Of a DNA stretch of 64,000 nucleotides, positions 42,866 through 55,015 are shown one piece after another (position 1 is the first letter of the stretch; each line of letters opens with the position of its first letter). The translations under genes and the position numbers were made by a program. The stretch is taken from NCBI RefSeq assembly GCF_001314995.1, contig NZ_CP012938.1:1-64000 (forward strand), given 5' to 3'. The notes beneath the pieces were generated by a model. It ran no database searches, had not been told where the DNA came from, and saw nothing but the letters and a program-made list of their open reading frames with translations. Source of the DNA: Bacteroides ovatus (GTDB lineage: Bacteria; Bacteroidota; Bacteroidia; Bacteroidales; Bacteroidaceae).

Positions 42866-44599
42866 TTGAAGATAACAATGAAAAAAATAGTATATATTTT
42901 AGGAATTATTTGCGCCATGACCATGCAGTCGTGTTTAGACCTTGAGCCCAAGACGCAATTGGCGGATACCAACTATTGGAAGTCGCCCGAACACTTCAAA
43001 CTTTTTGCCACCCAGTTCTATGGCTGGTCGGCCGACTTTCGATGGCTCGACGACAGTCAGCACGCCGATATTCGCTCGGATTTGTTTGCCGGCAGCACGG
43101 TGAACATCTATAGTAACGGAACGAACAGCATTCCGTCATCCGACAAGCATTATGCCGACAATTACAATCGTATTCGCCAAGTCAACACCTTGTTGCAACA
43201 GGCTGATGCGTATGAACAACAAGCCGACATTGCCATTTCAGTGGGGGAAGCCCGTTTCTTCCGTGCTTATTGTTACTTCGAGTTATTGCAGGCTTACGGT
43301 GACCTTATCATAGCCCGCACGCCGCTCGACATCGACTCGCCTGAGATGCAGAAGGCTCGCAATCCGCGTACCGAGGTGGCTGACTTCATCATTGACGACT
43401 TGAAAGAAGCCGCTAAACTATTGCCCGTTGATAAGGCTATCAGCAGCAGCGATGAAGGTCGCCTTTCCAGCGAAGCCGCTTTGGCGTTTCTTTCGCGTGT
43501 AGCCCTTTACGAAGGTACATGGGAGAAATTTCATAATGGCGGTCAAAATACCGAACGTACAAAAGATTTGCTCAATACCGCAGCACAGGCGGCTCATGAT
43601 GTAATGGCGGGCGGAGCATTCGAGCTTTTTGCTCCTCAAGAATTGGGAACGGAAGCCTACAAGTATCTCTTTATCTTGGAGAATGAAAAGTCAAACCCTG
43701 CCAATATCAATAAAACAGGTAATAAAGAGTATATCTTTACCCGCCGCCACGACCCTGTTATCAATTCTATTGGTTTCAACATTACACAAGGGCGTTTGGG
43801 CAATGCCTTGTACGTTACTCGCAAAATGGCTAATATGTATCTGCAAAGCAATGGGTTACCCATCAATCCCCAAACGTGGAATTACACGAAAGTGGATGAT
43901 GAATATAAAAATCGCGACAACCGCATGAACAATCAGCTTATGGTGCCCGGACAGACTTATTGGGGTACAAATGGCGGACGCATTGATTGGAGCGGCGATG
44001 CTGCCGAAATAGCCAATGCCTCGCATAGGAACTTCATGCCTCAAACCGGTACGGGCTACTTTCCCCACAAGTGGTGCAGCGAACGTGACGGAGTGCCCAC
44101 CGGTATGGAAGCTTACGACTTCCCCGTCATCCGCTATGCCGAGGTGCTGCTGAACTATGCCGAAGCTGTGTTTGAACGCGATGGACAAATATCAGATGAA
44201 GACTTGGCTATCAGCTTGAACTTGACACGTAAACGCATTAACCCCGAAATGCCTGACTTGACTAACGACTTTGTCACGGCAAATAATTTGGATATGCGCA
44301 CAGAGATTCGTCGTGAGCGTACCATCGAGTTTTTCGATGAGAATTTCCGCATTGATGATCTGAAGCGTTGGAAGACGGCCGAAGACGAAATGCCGATGAA
44401 TCTCACCGGTGTGAAGTGGAAAGATACTGATTTTGAAAGCAGATGGCCCGATGCTTCTTTTAAAGACAAAGATGGTGAAGGCTGCATTATTCACGAAAAA
44501 GGACGCAACTGGCACGAAAAGCATTACTTGTTGCCGCTGCCCACTGACCAACTCAAGCTGAACTCCAACTTGAAACAAAATCCGGGTTGGAACCAATAA
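42866..44599 (+). CDS. SusD-like surface glycan-binding lipoprotein, module B
   Basis: 577 residues; lipoprotein signal KKIVYILGIICAMTMQSC then LDLEPKTQ. Conserved SusD blocks: GEARFFRAYCYFELLQAYG, NKEYIFTRRHD, FPVIRYAEVLLNYAEA, RRERTIEFFDENFRIDDLKRW and LLPLPTDQLKLNSN. Met5 (42878) is an alternative start. Lid of the SusC pore. GC content is high by eye: 43021-43080 holds 37 G/C of 60, against 23 of 60 at 59041-59100 in the module C homolog. Confidence 0.95.
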   Translation: MKITMKKIVYILGIICAMTMQSCLDLEPKTQLADTNYWKSPEHFKLFATQFYGWSADFRWLDDSQHADIRSDLFAGSTVNIYSNGTNSIPSSDKHYADNYNRIRQVNTLLQQADAYEQQADIAISVGEARFFRAYCYFELLQAYGDLIIARTPLDIDSPEMQKARNPRTEVADFIIDDLKEAAKLLPVDKAISSSDEGRLSSEAALAFLSRVALYEGTWEKFHNGGQNTERTKDLLNTAAQAAHDVMAGGAFELFAPQELGTEAYKYLFILENEKSNPANINKTGNKEYIFTRRHDPVINSIGFNITQGRLGNALYVTRKMANMYLQSNGLPINPQTWNYTKVDDEYKNRDNRMNNQLMVPGQTYWGTNGGRIDWSGDAAEIANASHRNFMPQTGTGYFPHKWCSERDGVPTGMEAYDFPVIRYAEVLLNYAEAVFERDGQISDEDLAISLNLTRKRINPEMPDLTNDFVTANNLDMRTEIRRERTIEFFDENFRIDDLKRWKTAEDEMPMNLTGVKWKDTDFESRWPDASFKDKDGEGCIIHEKGRNWHEKHYLLPLPTDQLKLNSNLKQNPGWNQ

Positions 44600-44633
44600 T
44601 CCATTCATTATTCATTTATAAAGTAATCGAATT

Positions 44634-46097
44634 ATGACATACAAAAACATACTTCAAAAGGGTGCATTTGCAACACTGTTGGCGGGTGCCTTGGTGGTGA
44701 CCGTTTCGTGCAACGATGACGATGTATCCCCCGTTTTAGAAGAGAGAGTGCTCGTTAAGGAAATCAACCTTGAGGTGACTCCCGAACTGCCTCTGCTGAT
44801 AGGCACTGATACTTTGATAAAATATACCGTAGGCCCGGATGAGGCTTTCAACAAAGAGGTGGTATGGAAATCGACTGTGCCCGATGTGGCTACCGTAGAT
44901 GCCGAAGGACGCATCACTGCAGTGAAGGCCGGTAATACGGTCATTTCGGCCAAACCGGTTGTAGGCTATTCTGCCACTTCGACCATCAATGTGAAGGTGG
45001 TAAACGAAATCATTCACATCACTGATATCAGTCTTACTAATGAAGAGCTTGAAGTGTTTGTTACCTCGACTCTGCCGCTCATTTGGCAGACTACTCCGGT
45101 CGATCCCACTTACCCCGGAGTGATTTGGAAAAGCCTTACTCCCGATAAAGCCACCGTCAATGAAAAAGGCGAGGTGAAAGGTGTGGCCGAAGGAACGGCA
45201 CGCATACAAGTCACCGCTACTGACGACAAACATTTCACAAAAGTGTTTGAGATTAAGGTGAAGCCTATTATTTATATCGAAAGTATGGAATTCGTGAAGG
45301 ATACCGATAAGCTGGCTTTAGGCGAAACCTATACTCCGCAGATGAATGTAACGCCGGCAGACGCTACGCTGTCGTACATCGCATGGGAAAGCAGCAAGCC
45401 CGATGTTGTAGAGATTGACGAAAAAGGCCGGTTTGTGGCGAAGGCTTACGGCAATGCCGTGATTACTGCTTTGGCAGACTATGGCGACGGTAAACCTATC
45501 AAAGCTACGATGAGTATCAATGTGAGTGAGGGATTGATGAACGACCAATTTACCATTGAGAACATCTGGCAACCATTCGGCAATTTCAATCATCGAGAAT
45601 TTGAATGGATGGAGAACGACGGAGTACTTCGCATATTACCCGGTGACGATAAGGCTTACAAGGCTGTGCGCATTTGTCGTACCGGAGGATTTGGGTTCAA
45701 CGTAACCAACTATCCCATCTTGGCCTTTAAAGTGAAATTCCCCGAAAATGTGTTCGAAGCATCAACAAGCATAGAGTGGTATCTCGACATTTGGGGTGGA
45801 AGCGGCATTACCGTAGCCGGTAAATATGGCGAAGATACCGATAAAGGAAAAAACGCCATGACTGTGGCAGATTGTGGCGAATACAAAGTATTCTACGCCG
45901 ACTTTACGAAGAAATTCCTCGGCAAGAATCAACAGTATATGCCTACTGCATTGACGAAGTACGACACGGTGGAACTTCAATTTTGGAAAATATGGTATGA
46001 AGCCAGCGAAACTGGCAGTATCTATGTGGATTGGGTGAAGACCTTCGAATCGGAACAGGAACTGAAAGATTTGATTAAAGCTGAAAAAGCCGAATAA
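44634..46097 (+). CDS. BIG2/Ig-like surface lipoprotein (SusE/F position), module B
   Basis: 487 residues; lipoprotein signal ending VTVSC followed by NDDD, an acidic surface-export type sequence. BIG2 repeats (about 40-300) with VVWKSTVPDVATVDAEGRI, VIWKSLTPDKATVNEKGEV and IAWESSKPDVVEIDEKGRF. The C-terminal domain (about 305-487) ends YVDWVKTFESEQELKDLI, as in the A and C homologs, and is probably a glycan-binding beta-sandwich. Surface glycan binding is inferred from position after SusD. Confidence 0.8.
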   Translation: MTYKNILQKGAFATLLAGALVVTVSCNDDDVSPVLEERVLVKEINLEVTPELPLLIGTDTLIKYTVGPDEAFNKEVVWKSTVPDVATVDAEGRITAVKAGNTVISAKPVVGYSATSTINVKVVNEIIHITDISLTNEELEVFVTSTLPLIWQTTPVDPTYPGVIWKSLTPDKATVNEKGEVKGVAEGTARIQVTATDDKHFTKVFEIKVKPIIYIESMEFVKDTDKLALGETYTPQMNVTPADATLSYIAWESSKPDVVEIDEKGRFVAKAYGNAVITALADYGDGKPIKATMSINVSEGLMNDQFTIENIWQPFGNFNHREFEWMENDGVLRILPGDDKAYKAVRICRTGGFGFNVTNYPILAFKVKFPENVFEASTSIEWYLDIWGGSGITVAGKYGEDTDKGKNAMTVADCGEYKVFYADFTKKFLGKNQQYMPTALTKYDTVELQFWKIWYEASETGSIYVDWVKTFESEQELKDLIKAEKAE

Positions 46098-46149
46098 TGG
46101 TAGCCGACTTCTCAGAAACTGATTGAATAACAAAATGAATATTGAATAT

Positions 46150-47415
46150 ATGAAAAATTTGATTTATACCTTCGTGGGCAGCATGGCACTTGTGTTGCTG
46201 ACCGGCTGTAGTGCTGAGTTCGAGAACGGAACTCCCGAACCATGGCAACGCGAAATCAACCCCAATGAAAATTATGAGTACACCATCAAGCACCCTTGTC
46301 TGGTGAACACCGAAGCCGATTTTGAACGTGCACGCCGTAAAGTGAATGAAGGCGCCGAACCTTGGATTAGTGGTTGGCAAAAATTGTGCGACAGCCGATT
46401 TGCCCAACTGAATTATAACTCAAATCCGCAAGAAGAAATTGTGCGCCACTCAAAAGGCGGAAACTTCAATACGGCTGCTTTTGATGCCGGTGCCGCTTAT
46501 CAGTTGGCTTTACGCTGGAAAATTTCGGGAGATGAAGATTATGCGAAAGCGGCTATTAAAATTCTGAACGGATGGGCTAAAACTTGTAAAGGGGTGAACT
46601 ATAAAACGTGGCCTGACGACAGCCATCGCCTGCTTGCTGCCGGATTTATCGGTTACCAGTTTGCTGCTCCCGCTGAACTGATGCGCGACTACGAAGGCTG
46701 GAAAACCGAGGATTTCGAAATCTTCAAGAAATGGATAGATAAAACTTTCTATCCTATCTGCGACGATTTCTTAGATAACCACTTTAACTCTTCAGCCATT
46801 GCAGGTTGGATGAGTTGGGATCTGCCCGCCATGCTCACCATTCTTTCTATCGGCGTGCTGAATGATGACGATGCTAAGATTAAACAAGCCCTGGAGTTTT
46901 TCTACCACGGAAAAGGTATGGGCTGTATCGAGTGGTCGGTGAGAGGTATGCACGAAGACCCGGAAGGAAAAGTGAAAGGCAGACATTTGGCACAGAGCCA
47001 GGAGATGGGACGCGACCAGGGGCACGCCACTCTCAATGTCGGTTTGCACGCTTACTTCTGCCGTACGGCTTATAACATGGGTATCGACCTTTTTGCCTAC
47101 AACGACAACATTGTTCTCGACCTCTGCGAATATACGGCTAAGTATAACTTGACTTCGGCTGAAGATGTAGAAATGCCTTTCGAACCTTACTATCACCCCA
47201 AATATGGTTGGCACGAGAAGGTGTCGGCCGAGGCTAAGGGGCGTGCCCGTCCGGGATGGGAACTCCTCTACAACCATTATGCCAAGGTGAAAGGTATGAA
47301 TGCACCCTATTCTCAAGCCTTTGCCGAAAAGGAACGCCCCGAAGGATATGGTGAGCGTGGAACTGCTGAAGCCGGCGATTTGGGATTTGGGACATTATTA
47401 TATACTGAAGAATAA
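46150..47415 (+). CDS. Alginate-lyase-superfamily lipoprotein, module B
   Basis: 421 residues from ATG 46150, which gives a clean lipoprotein signal (LVLLTGC); the opening at 46123 adds nine poorly fitting residues. KHPCLVNTEADFERARRKV starts the domain; GAAYQLALRWKIS, FAAPAELMRDYEGW and QSQEMGRDQGHATL follow, ending LGFGTLLYTEE. The HYWxNW motif of paralog C is replaced by IAGWMSW, so the putative catalytic His is absent, while GRDQGH is kept. A strong hairpin follows 22 nt after the stop. Confidence 0.75.
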   Translation: MKNLIYTFVGSMALVLLTGCSAEFENGTPEPWQREINPNENYEYTIKHPCLVNTEADFERARRKVNEGAEPWISGWQKLCDSRFAQLNYNSNPQEEIVRHSKGGNFNTAAFDAGAAYQLALRWKISGDEDYAKAAIKILNGWAKTCKGVNYKTWPDDSHRLLAAGFIGYQFAAPAELMRDYEGWKTEDFEIFKKWIDKTFYPICDDFLDNHFNSSAIAGWMSWDLPAMLTILSIGVLNDDDAKIKQALEFFYHGKGMGCIEWSVRGMHEDPEGKVKGRHLAQSQEMGRDQGHATLNVGLHAYFCRTAYNMGIDLFAYNDNIVLDLCEYTAKYNLTSAEDVEMPFEPYYHPKYGWHEKVSAEAKGRARPGWELLYNHYAKVKGMNAPYSQAFAEKERPEGYGERGTAEAGDLGFGTLLYTEE

Positions 47416-47437
47416 CTTTTGAGTTTTCCGGCTGATT

Positions 47438-47474
47438 TCAAGGAGTTAAGAGGTTAGACTTCTTAACTCCTTGA
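47438..47474 (+). terminator. 14-bp perfect hairpin after module B lyase-like gene
   Basis: TCAAGGAGTTAAGA (47438-47451) and TCTTAACTCCTTGA (47461-47474) with a 9-nt loop. No long T-run follows, so it could also be a leader or processing structure for the GH2 gene. Confidence 0.6.
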
Positions 47475-47487
47475 TACTACTCTGTGA

Positions 47488-50649
<3,162 letters not shown>

Positions 50650-50665
50650 TAAATAATTAGAATAG

Positions 50666-50812
50666 CATAGAGATAATGGAAATGTGATTGATAAGTATTG
50701 CGCTATGGGTTCTCCACATTCTCCTAATCGGGAAGAGACAGAACTACTGAAACGGGAAGGATGGAGTACGGCAAAAGAAATGATTATAGTCTTTTTTACT
50801 GTTAAAATCTAA
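50666..50812 (+). pseudogene. C-terminal relic resembling a GH39-type glycosidase
   Basis: An open frame without its own start reads NVIDKYCAMGSPHSPNREE then TELLKREGW. The pattern N-V-x(5-7)-MG(S/A)P-x-x-P-x-x-x-(Q/E) is the end of GH39 xylosidase-like proteins. Only about 48 codons remain, ending in an unrelated tail. No upstream part is present, so it is a decayed fragment. Assignment is by motif memory only. Confidence 0.35.
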
Positions 50813-50850
50813 CGCCAGGTTGCATAATTGTACAACTTGGCGTATATTTG
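50813..50850. promoter_or_regulatory. Operator and promoter of HigBA-type toxin-antitoxin remnant
   Basis: CGCCAGGTTG (50813-50822) and CAACTTGGCG (50833-50842) form a 10-bp inverted repeat with one mismatch, directly before TATATTTG (50843-50850). It is a typical autoregulatory operator site for an XRE antitoxin. Confidence 0.6.
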
Positions 50851-50854
50851 TAAT

Positions 50855-50985
50855 ATGAAACGTAAGATTATGTCTTATTCAATGGCTTTCAGAAAAAGAG
50901 TCAGAAGACACCATCAGGAGAGATAGAAAAGGCGTTAAAAATAAAGGAGGCTTATTATGGAGACAAACAATCATCAAATCGTTGA
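50855..50985 (+). pseudogene. HigB-type (Gp49-like) toxin, internally deleted
   Basis: ATG 50855 begins MKRKIMSYS, like HigB/Gp49-family toxins. After about 26 bases the remaining sequence, in another frame from 50881, reads NGFQKKSQKTPSGEIEKAL then KIKEAYYGDKQSS, the C-terminus of this family, and stops at 50983-50985. About 60-70 middle codons are missing and the two ends are out of frame, so no toxin is made. Its C-terminal remnant overlaps the antitoxin start by 29 nt, the usual overlap of intact pairs. Confidence 0.75.
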
Positions 50986-51259
50986 TTACAGTGCTGTGTT
51001 AGAAGCACAGTATGGAGCACTGGGCACTCCTGAACGTGCGAAGTTTGACGAAGAAGCTTATGCTTTTTATACGAGTCAAATACTTTTGGATGCGCGAAAG
51101 AATGCCAGATTGACGCAGGAAGAGCTTGCAAAACGTATCGGTGCCAACAAATCATACATCTCACGCATTGAGAAAGGCATTACAGTTCCGAGTGTTGCTA
51201 CTTTCTATCGTATCATAAATGCTTTAGGATTAACGATTGAGCTTAAACCTGCTTTATGA
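50957..51259 (+). CDS. XRE-family antitoxin (HigA-like), now without a functional toxin
   Basis: 100 residues. The N-terminal part (1-40, ...YGALGTPERAKFDEEAYAFY) is the antitoxin-type extension. An XRE helix-turn-helix (about 46-98) has ARLTQEELAKRIGANKSYIS, RIEKG and PSVATFYRIINALG. Such proteins bind their own operator, here the inverted repeat at 50813, and neutralise HigB-type RNases. The toxin gene ahead is broken, so this is an orphan antitoxin or a retained regulator. A good terminator follows. Confidence 0.85.
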   Translation: METNNHQIVDYSAVLEAQYGALGTPERAKFDEEAYAFYTSQILLDARKNARLTQEELAKRIGANKSYISRIEKGITVPSVATFYRIINALGLTIELKPAL

Positions 51260-51281
51260 TTTAGGTTATTTTGCAATAATA

Positions 51282-51317
51282 AAAAGTCCCATTCCATTTA
51301 TTTGGTTCGGGACTTTT
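51282..51317 (+). terminator. Intrinsic terminator of antitoxin gene
   Basis: AAAAGTCCC (51282-51290) pairs with GGGACTTTT (51309-51317), followed by GTTTTTATTT. Confidence 0.75.
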
Positions 51318-51352
51318 GTTTTTATTTGGATTGTATTGAGTAAATTATTTAC

Positions 51353-51406
51353 CCCCTTCGTATTTAGTTATGTACATATAGAGAATACGAAGGGGCTACT
51401 TTTTTA
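51353..51406 (+). terminator. Second hairpin with T-run upstream of regulator C
   Basis: CCCCTTCGTATT (51353-51364) pairs with AATACGAAGGGG (51384-51395), a 12-bp perfect stem, followed by CTACTTTTTT. It may be a second terminator; a 5' attenuator of regulator C is possible. A TATGTTTG -7 box for the regulator follows at 51440-51447, without a clear -33 box. Confidence 0.55.
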
Positions 51407-51480
51407 AAAAAGGAATGTGCTCTTTTGGAGATTTTTATGTATGTTTGTCACATGTTTAATATGAAAGGAAGCAGTTGTAA

Positions 51481-54312
51481 GTGAAGAACACGATTAAATA
51501 TCTGATTCTTATATTAATATATTTGGCTTGTGGGGGTAATCTACAAGCCCAAAACTATACATTCCGTAATGTCGTCATGTCCGACGGGCTATCCGGACTG
51601 TTGGTGAATGCCATTTATAAAGATTCCGAAGGTTTTGTATGGTTGGGGACGGATAATTGCCTCGACCGTTTTGATGGTGTGAAAGTGCGCCATTTTGAAT
51701 TCCGTGGCATTGAGTCGGGAAGAAAGAAACGGGTAAACAGTGTTACGGAAACATCCAATAAACAACTTTGGGTGGGAAACGGAATCGGGCTTTGGCGGTT
51801 GAATCGCCCAAACAGCCAATTGGAAAGGATTGTCCCCGAAAAGATAGACTTTGCCGTCAATACGTTACTGGCCGATGGAGATATTCTTTATATCGGCACA
51901 GAGAAAGGCTTATTCATTCATAAAGACGGTCAGTTGCTTCAAGTCTTGACAGACCGGAATATGCTTGCCGCCTGTAACAGAATCATGGATATTTGTCTGA
52001 ATGAAGATAAAACGGTATTATGGTTGGCCACGGTACAGGGATTGTTCTCTTATTCACTGAAAGACGGCAAGATTGATTCCTGGCATTTTCAGGAGAATGT
52101 GCCCGAAGCCGATTATTTCCGTTGCCTTACTCGTATCGGCGAAACGCTCTATCTCGGTACAATGAGCCAAGGTGTAGTACGTTTCGATATAAAGAAGGAA
52201 TCATTCTCTCATGCGGTATCTTTGGGGTGCGATGTCATTTCCGATATTTCCAGCGATGGTAAAGGGACTGTGTATATAGCTACTGACGGCAATGGCGTAC
52301 ACTTCCTTTCACACAAAGACCAACAAGTGACACGTCGTTTTTACCATGATGTCAATGATAAGGAAGGAATTCGCAGTAATTCTATTTATTCCTTACTTAT
52401 AGATGATAGAGGTGCCGTCTGGGTGGGGCATTTTCAGGCAGGACTGGATTATTCACTCTATCAGAACGGCCTTTTCCGTACGTATGATTATCCACCTTTG
52501 TTTAATTCGGCCAATCTTTCCATCCGTTCTTTTGTAAACAAAGGGCAAGAGAAGGTCATCGGTTCGCGTGACGGCTTGTTTTATATAAACGAAGCTACCG
52601 GAGTAGTGAAGAGTTTTGTAAAACCCGTCTTGACCTCGGATTTGATACTGACAATCTGCTTCTATCAAGGAGAATATTACATCGGTACGTATGGTGGCGG
52701 TATGATGGTATTGAATCCGGAAACGCTGTCTCTGAAATATTTTGCCCAAGGTGATACGGAGCTTTTCCAGAAAGGACATATCTTCTGTGTGAAACCGGAT
52801 GCCAAAGGAAATCTTTGGATAGGTACTTCGCAAGGGCTGTTCAGCTATAACGGACAGACAAAGCAGATAAAGAGCTTCACCAGTGCCAACTCCCAACTGC
52901 CGGAAGGCAATGTGTATGAAGTCAGTTTTGACTCTACCGGCAAAGGATGGATTGCTACCGAAACCGGTATGTGTATTTACGACCCGGCTTCCCAAAGTTT
53001 GCGTTCCAATGTCTTTCCCGAAGGATTCGTGAATAAAGATAAGGTTCGTACTATCTACGAAGATGCTGAACACAACCTCTATTTTATCCGTGAGAAAGGA
53101 AGCCTGTTTACATCCACTTTAACGATGGACCGTTTCCAGAACCGCTCTATCTTTTCTACTCTTCCGGACAACTCGCTAATGTCTGTTATAGAAGATAACC
53201 AAGGCTGGTTGTGGGTGGCTTGCAATGACGGGTTATTGCGTATCAAAGAAGAGGGAGAGGAATATGATGCTTTCACTTTCAATGATGGAGTGCCGGGACC
53301 AACTTTTACGAATGGAGCTGCTTATAAAGATGAAAAAGGACTATTGTGGTTTGGTAACACTAAAGGACTGATTTATGTCGATCCGAAACGTGTGGACGAG
53401 GTGCGTGGCAAGGTCCGTTCGATCGTATTTACTGACATATTAGCTAATGGTGTCCCTTTTACCAGCTCCTCTTTGAAATACAATCAGAATAATTTGACTT
53501 TCTGTTTCACAGACTTTGCTTATGGTCTCCCATCTGCCTTACTATATGAATATCGACTGGAAGGAGTGGACAAGGACTGGAAATTATTGGCTGCACAGAA
53601 CGAAGTTTCTTATTACGGACTTTCTTCCGGGACTTATACTTTTCGTGTACGTCTTCCGGGAAATGAGCAATCCGAAGCTAGCTGTCAAGTGACGGTATGC
53701 CCTATGATACCTTGGTGGGGATGGGGACTTTCCGTTTTATTAATCGTAGGAATTATAGCCTTTATACGGTATTATGTCTGGAAACGTATGCGTCGTTTGC
53801 TTGTTTCTTCTGCTTCGCCGGTTGTGGTATCATCAGCAGAGGAGGAGATACAACAAAGAGAACAGTCTGTAGAACAACATCCGGAAGTAAATTCAGAACA
53901 ACAACCTTCCGTTGTTGAAGAGAAATATAAGACCAATAGACTGACCGAAGAGGAATGTAAAGAACTTCATAAAAAACTGGTGGCTTATGTGGAGAAAGAA
54001 AGGCCATATATCAATCCCGATTTGAAGATGGGTGACCTGGCTTCTGCATTGGATACTTCTTCACATTCATTATCGTATCTTTTGAACCAGTATCTTAATC
54101 AGTCCTACTATGATTTTATCAACGAATATCGCGTTACCCAATTCAAAAAGATGGTAGCGGATAGCCAATATTCCCGCTATACTTTGACTGCACTGGCAGA
54201 ACTTTGTGGATTCAGTTCGCGTGCCTCCTTCTTCCGCTCATTCAAAAAGAGTACGGGAGTTACTCCGAATGAATACATCCGTAGTATCGGCGGAACAGCC
54301 AAAGAAGAGTAA
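51481..54312 (+). CDS. Module C membrane-tethered regulator: beta-propeller, Y_Y_Y, TM, AraC HTH
   Basis: 943 residues from a GTG start preceded by GAAAGGAAG; the signal peptide KNTIKYLILILIYLACGG follows at once. Propeller repeats (FVWLGTDN, LYIGTEKGL, LWIGTSQGLF and others) to about 660; Y_Y_Y about 670-735 (YEYRLEGVDKDWK); TM about 744-768; a Gln/Glu-rich linker about 780-815; AraC double HTH about 836-940 with SLSYLLNQYL and LAELCGFSSRASFFRSFKK. No histidine kinase or receiver. A likely activator of the sigma gene at 55016 through the operator at 54836. Confidence 0.88.
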   Translation: MKNTIKYLILILIYLACGGNLQAQNYTFRNVVMSDGLSGLLVNAIYKDSEGFVWLGTDNCLDRFDGVKVRHFEFRGIESGRKKRVNSVTETSNKQLWVGNGIGLWRLNRPNSQLERIVPEKIDFAVNTLLADGDILYIGTEKGLFIHKDGQLLQVLTDRNMLAACNRIMDICLNEDKTVLWLATVQGLFSYSLKDGKIDSWHFQENVPEADYFRCLTRIGETLYLGTMSQGVVRFDIKKESFSHAVSLGCDVISDISSDGKGTVYIATDGNGVHFLSHKDQQVTRRFYHDVNDKEGIRSNSIYSLLIDDRGAVWVGHFQAGLDYSLYQNGLFRTYDYPPLFNSANLSIRSFVNKGQEKVIGSRDGLFYINEATGVVKSFVKPVLTSDLILTICFYQGEYYIGTYGGGMMVLNPETLSLKYFAQGDTELFQKGHIFCVKPDAKGNLWIGTSQGLFSYNGQTKQIKSFTSANSQLPEGNVYEVSFDSTGKGWIATETGMCIYDPASQSLRSNVFPEGFVNKDKVRTIYEDAEHNLYFIREKGSLFTSTLTMDRFQNRSIFSTLPDNSLMSVIEDNQGWLWVACNDGLLRIKEEGEEYDAFTFNDGVPGPTFTNGAAYKDEKGLLWFGNTKGLIYVDPKRVDEVRGKVRSIVFTDILANGVPFTSSSLKYNQNNLTFCFTDFAYGLPSALLYEYRLEGVDKDWKLLAAQNEVSYYGLSSGTYTFRVRLPGNEQSEASCQVTVCPMIPWWGWGLSVLLIVGIIAFIRYYVWKRMRRLLVSSASPVVVSSAEEEIQQREQSVEQHPEVNSEQQPSVVEEKYKTNRLTEEECKELHKKLVAYVEKERPYINPDLKMGDLASALDTSSHSLSYLLNQYLNQSYYDFINEYRVTQFKKMVADSQYSRYTLTALAELCGFSSRASFFRSFKKSTGVTPNEYIRSIGGTAKEE

Positions 54313-54540
54313 CTTTCCGACTTATTATCCCTGAAATCTATTTTGCATCCATATTACCTTCACCCTTCACTTCTCCCTGTTCATCGGGGTTAGAGGGTGA
54401 ACCCTGCCCTTTCACTTGGTGAACCCCTTCTCTTTTATTCTTTTCCTATTTCCAATCTGTTATTAGATAAGTTCTTCTTCTCCCTATCTAAACTTCCTTT
54501 TCCTTAATTGCAAAGTTGTTTTTTATAGGAAGCAAACTTT

Positions 54541-54690
54541 AAATGCAAGTTTTGTTTTTATAATCAAAGCTTGCATTTATAAAAACAAAACTTGCATTTA
54601 TATAATCAGAACTTTCATTTATAGTTTATCATTAACCAAAAGCAACTTTGCAACAAGGGCAAAACAAGTTTATCATTAATGAAAAGGAAC
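54541..54690. repeat. A/T-rich array with about 22-bp period upstream of sigma factor C
   Basis: Units with (C)TTGCATTTATA or CTTTCATTTATA recur about every 22 bp near 54570, 54591 and 54612, preceded by an inverted copy (AAATGCAAG, 54541). AGTTTATCATTAA then recurs at 54623 and 54667, exactly 44 bp apart. The surrounding gap 54313-54835 holds no gene; TTCACCC-TTCAC (54359) and GTGAAGGGGGTGAA (54774) form loose outer inverted tracts. Confidence 0.6.
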
Positions 54691-54835
54691 TTATCTCTTA
54701 ATGTCCTGCATCATCATTAGCCTGAATGTAAGATGAAGGAAAGGCCAAAATGGTGAAGAAAGGGAGTAAAGAGGTGAAGGGGGTGAAAGCAAATGGGTAT
54801 AAGGAGAGCGAAAATACATTGTTTTTTAGTAAATA

Positions 54836-54861
54836 GAGTATCAAATTATAAAATGAGACTC
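54836..54861. promoter_or_regulatory. Module C operator (GAGTATCA-N10-TGAGACTC)
   Basis: An inverted repeat with one mismatch and a 10-nt A/T spacer, 23 of 26 identical to module B. It lies 155 nt before the sigma start codon. Confidence 0.75.
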
Positions 54862-54976
54862 TGTTTGTTGTGAATGTAACTTCTTGATATATAATGATAT
54901 ATATGCAAATAAGTCTATCTGGATTCTTGGAGATTACTCTGTCCTGTTTTCGAGCTGTTATATCCAAAATCACCTC

Positions 54977-54984
54977 TATATTTG
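54977..54984 (+). promoter_or_regulatory. -7 box of module C sigma gene (TATATTTG)
   Basis: CTATATTTGC as in module B, 31 nt before the start codon; the -33 position has no TTTG. The TTTGCATC continuation is shared with module A. Confidence 0.55.
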
Positions 54985-55015
54985 CATCGTGATCAAAACC
55001 GAAAAAGATAGTATT

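Noticed and set aside
51353..51406. Riboswitch in the leader of regulator C
   Set aside because: Only a single simple stem with a T-run is seen, with no multi-stem aptamer; a terminator explains it.
54884..55015. N-terminal extension of sigma factor C
   Set aside because: It would include the TATATTTG promoter box and make the protein 44 residues longer than the module B sigma factor.
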